Assembly (NCBI GenBank): GCA_002839315.1
Contig: PGXV01000012.1
Span: forward strand, 1 to 64,000
DNA: 64,000 nucleotides
Direction: 5' to 3'
Origin: Spirochaetae bacterium HGW-Spirochaetae-3
GTDB lineage: Bacteria; Spirochaetota; Spirochaetia; Treponematales; UBA12059
Positions 60,245-64,000 of this stretch are shown in pieces (within the stretch, counting starts at the first letter, position 1; every line of letters begins with the position of its first letter). The notes below the pieces were generated by a model that did no database searches, was not told the origin of the DNA, and worked only from the letters and a program-made list of their open reading frames with translations. Made by a program: the position numbers and the translations under genes.

Positions 60245-61488
60245 CAGCCGAACCTCTTCTGTTTGCGCAATCGGTTGCGCGTGATTATGGCGAAGGCGTT
60301 GAGCGATAGCATGAGCGCCAGTAGCACGATTATGGCCGCCGCCGCTACGTGCCTGAACTCGGCCTGCGGCCTGCTCGTCCACTGGTATATCTGGATCGGC
60401 AGGGTCGTGAACTTGGAGAATACGCCGGAGGGATCCTGCGTCAGGAAGGTCGACGCGCCGACGACGACCAGGGGGGCGGTCTCGCCTATGGCCCGCGAGA
60501 CCGCGAGCACGGCGCCGGTGAGGATGCGGTCGAAGCTCGCGGGCAGTACGTGGTGCCATATCGTCTGCCACTTGGTGGCGCCCACGGCGAGGCTCGACTG
60601 CCGTAGCGAGCCGGATACGGCGCGTATCGCCTCCTGCGCGTTGATGATTATGACCGGCAGGATGAGCAGCGCGAGCGTGAGGCCGGCTGAGAGCACGGTC
60701 CGTCCGTTGGCGACCTCTCCGGCCGCCGACGCTCCGAAGGCGCTACCCGAGGTGAATCCCTCGAGGCCGCGAACGAAAATGGCGAGGCCGAGCATGCCGT
60801 AGATGATCGAGGGGACGCCGGCGAGGTTGTAGATGTTCACCTGTATGAACCGGTTCAGCCTGCTGTCGCTCGCGTATTCCTCCAACCAGATAGCGGCCGC
60901 TATGCCGATGGGGAACGAGAAGAGTATCGTTATCGATATCGTCAGGAGCGAGCCCTTGACCGCCGTCAGGACGCCGGTGGTCAACGGCCTGGCGGTCAGG
61001 GACGTAGAGAGGAAGCGCATGCTCGCCCAGGAGCGGAAGATCAGTTCTCCGTCCGGGTGGGCCCGCGTCGTCTCTTCCACTATACGCTTCCTCTCGAACA
61101 GGGACTCGAACAGCGTGTACGTCTCGGCGACCTGAGGCTTGACGATCTCGTACAGTACGATGTCGTACAGATCGGCGCCGCTCCTCTCGTCGAAGGGCTT
61201 CTCTCTCTCCAGCGCCCGGTAGCGACGGGGGCTCAAGCCTTCATCGATGATAGCGCGCAGCGTCTCGGCTCCCGCGCCCTCGAGCCTCTGGCCGTCAGGG
61301 ACGAGGCTCCGCTGGTCGACCTCGTCGACCATCACCACGTAGCCGAACGCGTCGTCGACTATGGTGAGTATCAGGGCTCCGAGGAACACTATGGCGAGCA
61401 TGGTCGATAGCATGAACATGAGCCGCCACCGGTCGCCCCTCGCGTGCCTCGAAGCCAGGTTGGCGGCGAAGTCCTCGGAGCCGCTCAT
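60244..61488 (-). CDS. pstA: phosphate ABC transporter permease PstA (long form)
   Basis: A 414-residue permease. The permease core (about 165-414) has the [21 protein letters not shown] EAA loop and [14 protein letters not shown]. Between the first helix (about 24-44) and the core there is an extra ~115-residue extracytoplasmic, charged segment (about 46-160), which classical PstA (about 290 residues) lacks. It overlaps pstC by 4 nt. Confidence 0.93.
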   Translation of the reverse strand: MSGSEDFAANLASRHARGDRWRLMFMLSTMLAIVFLGALILTIVDDAFGYVVMVDEVDQRSLVPDGQRLEGAGAETLRAIIDEGLSPRRYRALEREKPFDERSGADLYDIVLYEIVKPQVAETYTLFESLFERKRIVEETTRAHPDGELIFRSWASMRFLSTSLTARPLTTGVLTAVKGSLLTISITILFSFPIGIAAAIWLEEYASDSRLNRFIQVNIYNLAGVPSIIYGMLGLAIFVRGLEGFTSGSAFGASAAGEVANGRTVLSAGLTLALLILPVIIINAQEAIRAVSGSLRQSSLAVGATKWQTIWHHVLPASFDRILTGAVLAVSRAIGETAPLVVVGASTFLTQDPSGVFSKFTTLPIQIYQWTSRPQAEFRHVAAAAIIVLLALMLSLNAFAIITRNRLRKQKRFG

Positions 61489-62426
61489 TCATACACCTCC
61501 CGGTATTTCTTGACTATGCTCCTGGAAACCATATTGAGAGCGAGCGTCGTTACGAATAGCACGAGCGCTATGGCGAACAGGCTGCGATAGTCCATCGAGT
61601 CGTAGGATATGTCGCCGCCGGAGATGCGCACGATGTGGCCGGTCATCGTCTCGGCGGCCTTGAGCGGGTTGAGCGTGAGTTTGGGGCCGGCGCCCGCCGC
61701 GAGCGCGACTATCATCGTCTCGCCGACCGCGCGGGACAGTCCGAGTATGAACGCCGCGGCTATCCCGGAGAAGGCGGCCGGCACGATGATCATGACGCTG
61801 GTCTCAAGCTTGGTCGCTCCCATGGCGTATGCCGCCTCGCGGAGGCTCCGTGGGACGGCGGAGAGCGCGTCCTCGCACATCGAGCTGACCAGGGGCAGTA
61901 TTAGGACGCCCATGACGAGTCCGGCGGAGAGAGTATTGTAGACCTCGATGGAGTCTTGTCCGAACAGGTTGCGTAACGCGGGCGTGACGACCGTCAGGGC
62001 GAAGTAACCGTATACTACGGTAGGCACGCCGGAGAGCACCTCCAGTATCGGCTTCAGCGTCTCGCGTACGCGCTCGGACGCGTACTCGGCGAGGTAGACG
62101 GCGACGCCCAGGCCCAAGGGCAGGGCTACGAGCATCGCCGCCAGGCTGGTCATGAGCGTCGCGTTGACGAGGGGCAGTATGCCGAACTCCCCGATAGAGG
62201 GTTGCCACGACCTACCGGTGAGGAACTCCCGGAGGCTTACCTCCCGGAAGAAGGCGGAAGACTCGGTGCCCAGTACCACGATGATACCGAGCGTCGTGAG
62301 TATGGATACGGCGGCGCAGAATACCAATACGGCCTGGATGATATTCTCGTGCGGCCTTGAACGCTTCCCGAAGGAAAGCACGCCGCGCGTCTCCTCCGGG
62401 TACATCGCCGTCTGGACTGGTTTCAT
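61485..62426 (-). CDS. pstC: phosphate ABC transporter permease PstC
   Basis: A 313-residue permease with six helices, the family stretch YLAEYASERVRETLKPILEV (about 110-130), VPTVVYGYFALT and the loop AMGATKLETSVMIIVPAAFSGI followed by SRAVGETMIVALAAG. It partners PstA in the membrane. Confidence 0.94.
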   Translation of the reverse strand: MKPVQTAMYPEETRGVLSFGKRSRPHENIIQAVLVFCAAVSILTTLGIIVVLGTESSAFFREVSLREFLTGRSWQPSIGEFGILPLVNATLMTSLAAMLVALPLGLGVAVYLAEYASERVRETLKPILEVLSGVPTVVYGYFALTVVTPALRNLFGQDSIEVYNTLSAGLVMGVLILPLVSSMCEDALSAVPRSLREAAYAMGATKLETSVMIIVPAAFSGIAAAFILGLSRAVGETMIVALAAGAGPKLTLNPLKAAETMTGHIVRISGGDISYDSMDYRSLFAIALVLFVTTLALNMVSRSIVKKYREVYE

Positions 62427-62469
62427 CGATCTCTCTTTCGGCTGGGCGGGCGCGGTTTACGCGGATACG

Positions 62470-62509
62470 GCCGAGGGCGGACGGGGCAGGGCCCGTGCCC
62501 GCCCTCGGC
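62470..62509 (-). terminator. stable hairpin between pstS and pstC
   Basis: Arms GCCGAGGGCGG and CCGCCCTCGGC (perfect 11 bp, with further GC pairing inside) and no T-run. In binding-protein operons such stems often protect the pstS mRNA and lower expression of the downstream permeases. Confidence 0.55.
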
Positions 62510-62526
62510 GAGACCTGGACCTCGGT

Positions 62527-63501
62527 CTAGTATCGGCCCTTGACGGCGTCCAGCCATGCCTGCTTGGCCTTCTTCTGCTCCGCGGCGGGGGCGGGGAAGT
62601 AGCCGACTTCCTTGAGCGCCTCGTTCACGTAGGTCAGGTAATAGGCGATGAAGGCGGCGACCTGGGGCTTGTCGTTCATGATCTTCGCGTCGCTGTATAT
62701 GAAGAGCGGGCGCGCCAGCGGGTAGGTCGCGTTATCGACGTTGGCGGCGTTCGCCTCTACATCGTCGATGGCGAGCACGTTGAGCTTGGCCTTATTCTCC
62801 TGGTAGTACGCGAAGCCGAAGAAGCCTATCGCGTAGGCGTCGCCGGATACTCCGCGGACGAGCACGTTGTCGTCCTCCGACAGCTGGAGGTTCTTGGCGT
62901 CGAGTATGGGCTTGCGGTCCTTCTTGTACAGGTGCTCGACGAAGTAATCGAAGGTGCCTGAATCGGTGCCGGGGATGAAGCGCTTGATCTCCTTCTTCGG
63001 CCAGCTGGCGCGGACGTCGGACCAGTAGACGGCCGTCGAGAACGCGAGCCTGAGCTCGGCCTGGCTCATGTCCTTGGCGAAGGTGTTCTTCTTGCTGACG
63101 ACGACGGCGAGGGCGTCGGTCCCGAGCCGGAACGCGATGGGCGAGCGGCCTATCGCCTTGGCGGCGTCGATCTGGCTCTGCTTGATGGCGACCGAGGCGT
63201 TGGATATGTCGGTCTCGCCGGTCTTGGTGAAACGCTCGAACCCGGCGCCCGAGCCGATCGAGTCTATCGTGACCTGGCCTGAGAATCCGTCTTCCTTGAA
63301 CATCGACGCGATCAGCTCCGATACCGGGAATACCGTGGAGCTACCCGCGGTGATGACCGTGCCTACGACCCTGGAGGGGTCGACGCCGGGTAGCATCCTG
63401 TCCGGGTCGTCGCTGGTCTTGCCTATCCATCCGAATTTTCCCTGCGCGAAAGCGCTTGCGGCCATCAGGCTCAGCGCCGCGATCATCGCCATCTTCTTCA
63501 T
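62527..63501 (-). CDS. pstS: phosphate-binding protein PstS
   Basis: A 324-residue periplasmic binding protein with a clean signal peptide (cut near AFAQ, residue 19). Phosphate-loop motifs: TAGSSTVFPVS (about 52-62), SIGSGAGFERF and PGTDSGTFDYF. The ATG at 63501 is preceded by GGGAGG; the longer frame is unrelated. First gene of pstS-C-A-B-phoU-phoB-phoR, with a candidate Pho box upstream. Confidence 0.95.
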   Translation of the reverse strand: MKKMAMIAALSLMAASAFAQGKFGWIGKTSDDPDRMLPGVDPSRVVGTVITAGSSTVFPVSELIASMFKEDGFSGQVTIDSIGSGAGFERFTKTGETDISNASVAIKQSQIDAAKAIGRSPIAFRLGTDALAVVVSKKNTFAKDMSQAELRLAFSTAVYWSDVRASWPKKEIKRFIPGTDSGTFDYFVEHLYKKDRKPILDAKNLQLSEDDNVLVRGVSGDAYAIGFFGFAYYQENKAKLNVLAIDDVEANAANVDNATYPLARPLFIYSDAKIMNDKPQVAAFIAYYLTYVNEALKEVGYFPAPAAEQKKAKQAWLDAVKGRY

Positions 63502-63588
63502 GCGTTTCCTCCCGAGAACGAGTAGGTCGGCCACAGAGGCCGTCGGGAAGAAACATACGGGATCGATATTCGGCTTCCGTGAGCCTAC

Positions 63589-63606
63589 TGTTAGGAAACG
63601 GTTAAG
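63589..63606 (-). promoter_or_regulatory. candidate Pho box upstream of pstS
   Basis: Minus strand CTTAACC-gttt-CCTAACA: two 7-mers with an 11-bp period, as PhoB/PhoP sites have, about 90-105 nt before the pstS start. A weaker third unit GCTCACG continues the 11-bp period at 63578-63584. Confidence 0.5.
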
Positions 63607-63629
63607 CCGTCGGGCCGAGCCCCGGCTCG

Positions 63630-64000
63630 TCAGAGCAGGAGCGCTCCGATGTCGGCGACGCTCGATAGGCCTTCCTTCTCCATGAAGGCGCGTATGCCTT
63701 CCAGCGCCTCCAGAGGAGCCTCGGGGCGCGAGAATACGGCGGTGCCGAGCTGTACCGCGACCGCGCCCGCGAGCAGGTACTGGAGCGCGTCGTCGGCGTC
63801 GCAGATGCCGCCGAGCCCTATCACCGGTATCGAGACGGCTCTGCTGACCTTGTATACGCAGGCAACGCCGACCGGCCGTATGGCCGGCCCGGACAGGCCC
63901 CCGGTCCCCATCGCGAGCGTCGTGCGCTTGGCCTTCACGTCTATAACCATGCCGACCAGGGTGTTGATGCACGACACGGCGTCGGCCCCGCCGGCCTCGG
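63630..64000 (-). CDS. pyrD: dihydroorotate dehydrogenase, C-terminal part (cut by window edge)
   Basis: About 123 C-terminal residues of a class 1 dihydroorotate dehydrogenase, which oxidises dihydroorotate to orotate in pyrimidine synthesis. Visible: SCINTLVGMVID, GGLSGPAIRP and the FMN phosphate-binding VIGLGGICDADDALQYLLAGA and AVQLGTAVF. The class 1B form (with PyrK) is likely from sequence style. The 5' part lies beyond 64000. Confidence 0.9.
   Translation of the reverse strand, partial: EAGGADAVSCINTLVGMVIDVKAKRTTLAMGTGGLSGPAIRPVGVACVYKVSRAVSIPVIGLGGICDADDALQYLLAGAVAVQLGTAVFSRPEAPLEALEGIRAFMEKEGLSSVADIGALLL

Overview
The window is GC-rich chromosomal DNA that looks like an anaerobic spirochaete (Spirochaetota, Treponema/Spirochaeta-like). 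The main markers, from family knowledge, are a DUF5312-type protein typical of spirochaetes, an excisionase-type HTH fused to a PTS EIIA domain, a FabV enoyl reductase in place of FabI, and an oxygen-sensitive, ferredoxin-centred energy complex. No phage, IS element, CRISPR array or rRNA was seen. One tRNA (Arg, CCT) is present. The last gene (pyrD) is cut by the window edge.

Layout. 0-5.1 kb: rsmE, then a fatty-acid elongation operon fabH-fabF-fabZ-fabV (minus strand) with a strong promoter overlaid by inverted repeats. 5.2-14.7 kb: pbpC with a giant alpha-2-macroglobulin lipoprotein gene and a sodium:solute symporter. 14.8-20.6 kb: ftsH, a solitary groES, a PTS EIIA gene, a DAACS symporter and a divergent MATE exporter separated by a tandem palindrome. 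20.6-31.7 kb: a tight 13-gene minus-strand operon, the most interesting region. It encodes a membrane complex of the Mbh/Mbx type: Mrp antiporter-like subunits, a complex I-like arm whose large subunit has lost the [NiFe] cysteines, and a fusion of a NuoI-like ferredoxin with a GltD-type FAD/NAD(P)H module. A rubrerythrin-like gene ends the operon. I infer an ion-pumping ferredoxin:NAD(P)+ oxidoreductase rather than a hydrogenase.

31.9-39.5 kb: a CBS-domain protein, tRNA-Arg, a large class III cyclase with two membrane modules, an RNB-family ribonuclease, a small membrane protein, rplM-rpsI-recX and the HTH-EIIA gene. 39.7-48.1 kb: SMC (without a recognisable canonical hinge), a small membrane protein, a Pro/Ala-rich TPR lipoprotein, an AlaX-type editing protein and a chemoreceptor. 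48.2-55.4 kb (minus): DUF5312, a peptide-binding protein, a membrane protein, a thymidine kinase-like protein, a condensation/acyltransferase-like protein and a zinc-ribbon membrane protein. 55.5-63.5 kb: a lipoprotein gene converging on a complete phosphate regulon pstS-pstC-pstA-pstB-phoU-phoB-phoR with a candidate Pho box before pstS.

A recurring regulatory pattern: several genes (EIIA at 17780, DAACS at 19060, the cyclase at 34951, AlaX at 44640, the acyltransferase at 50224, and probably MATE and DUF5312) have a -10 hexamer only 6-10 nt before the start codon and no Shine-Dalgarno site, so they are probably transcribed without a leader. Genes inside operons, and most others, keep GGAGG-like sites.
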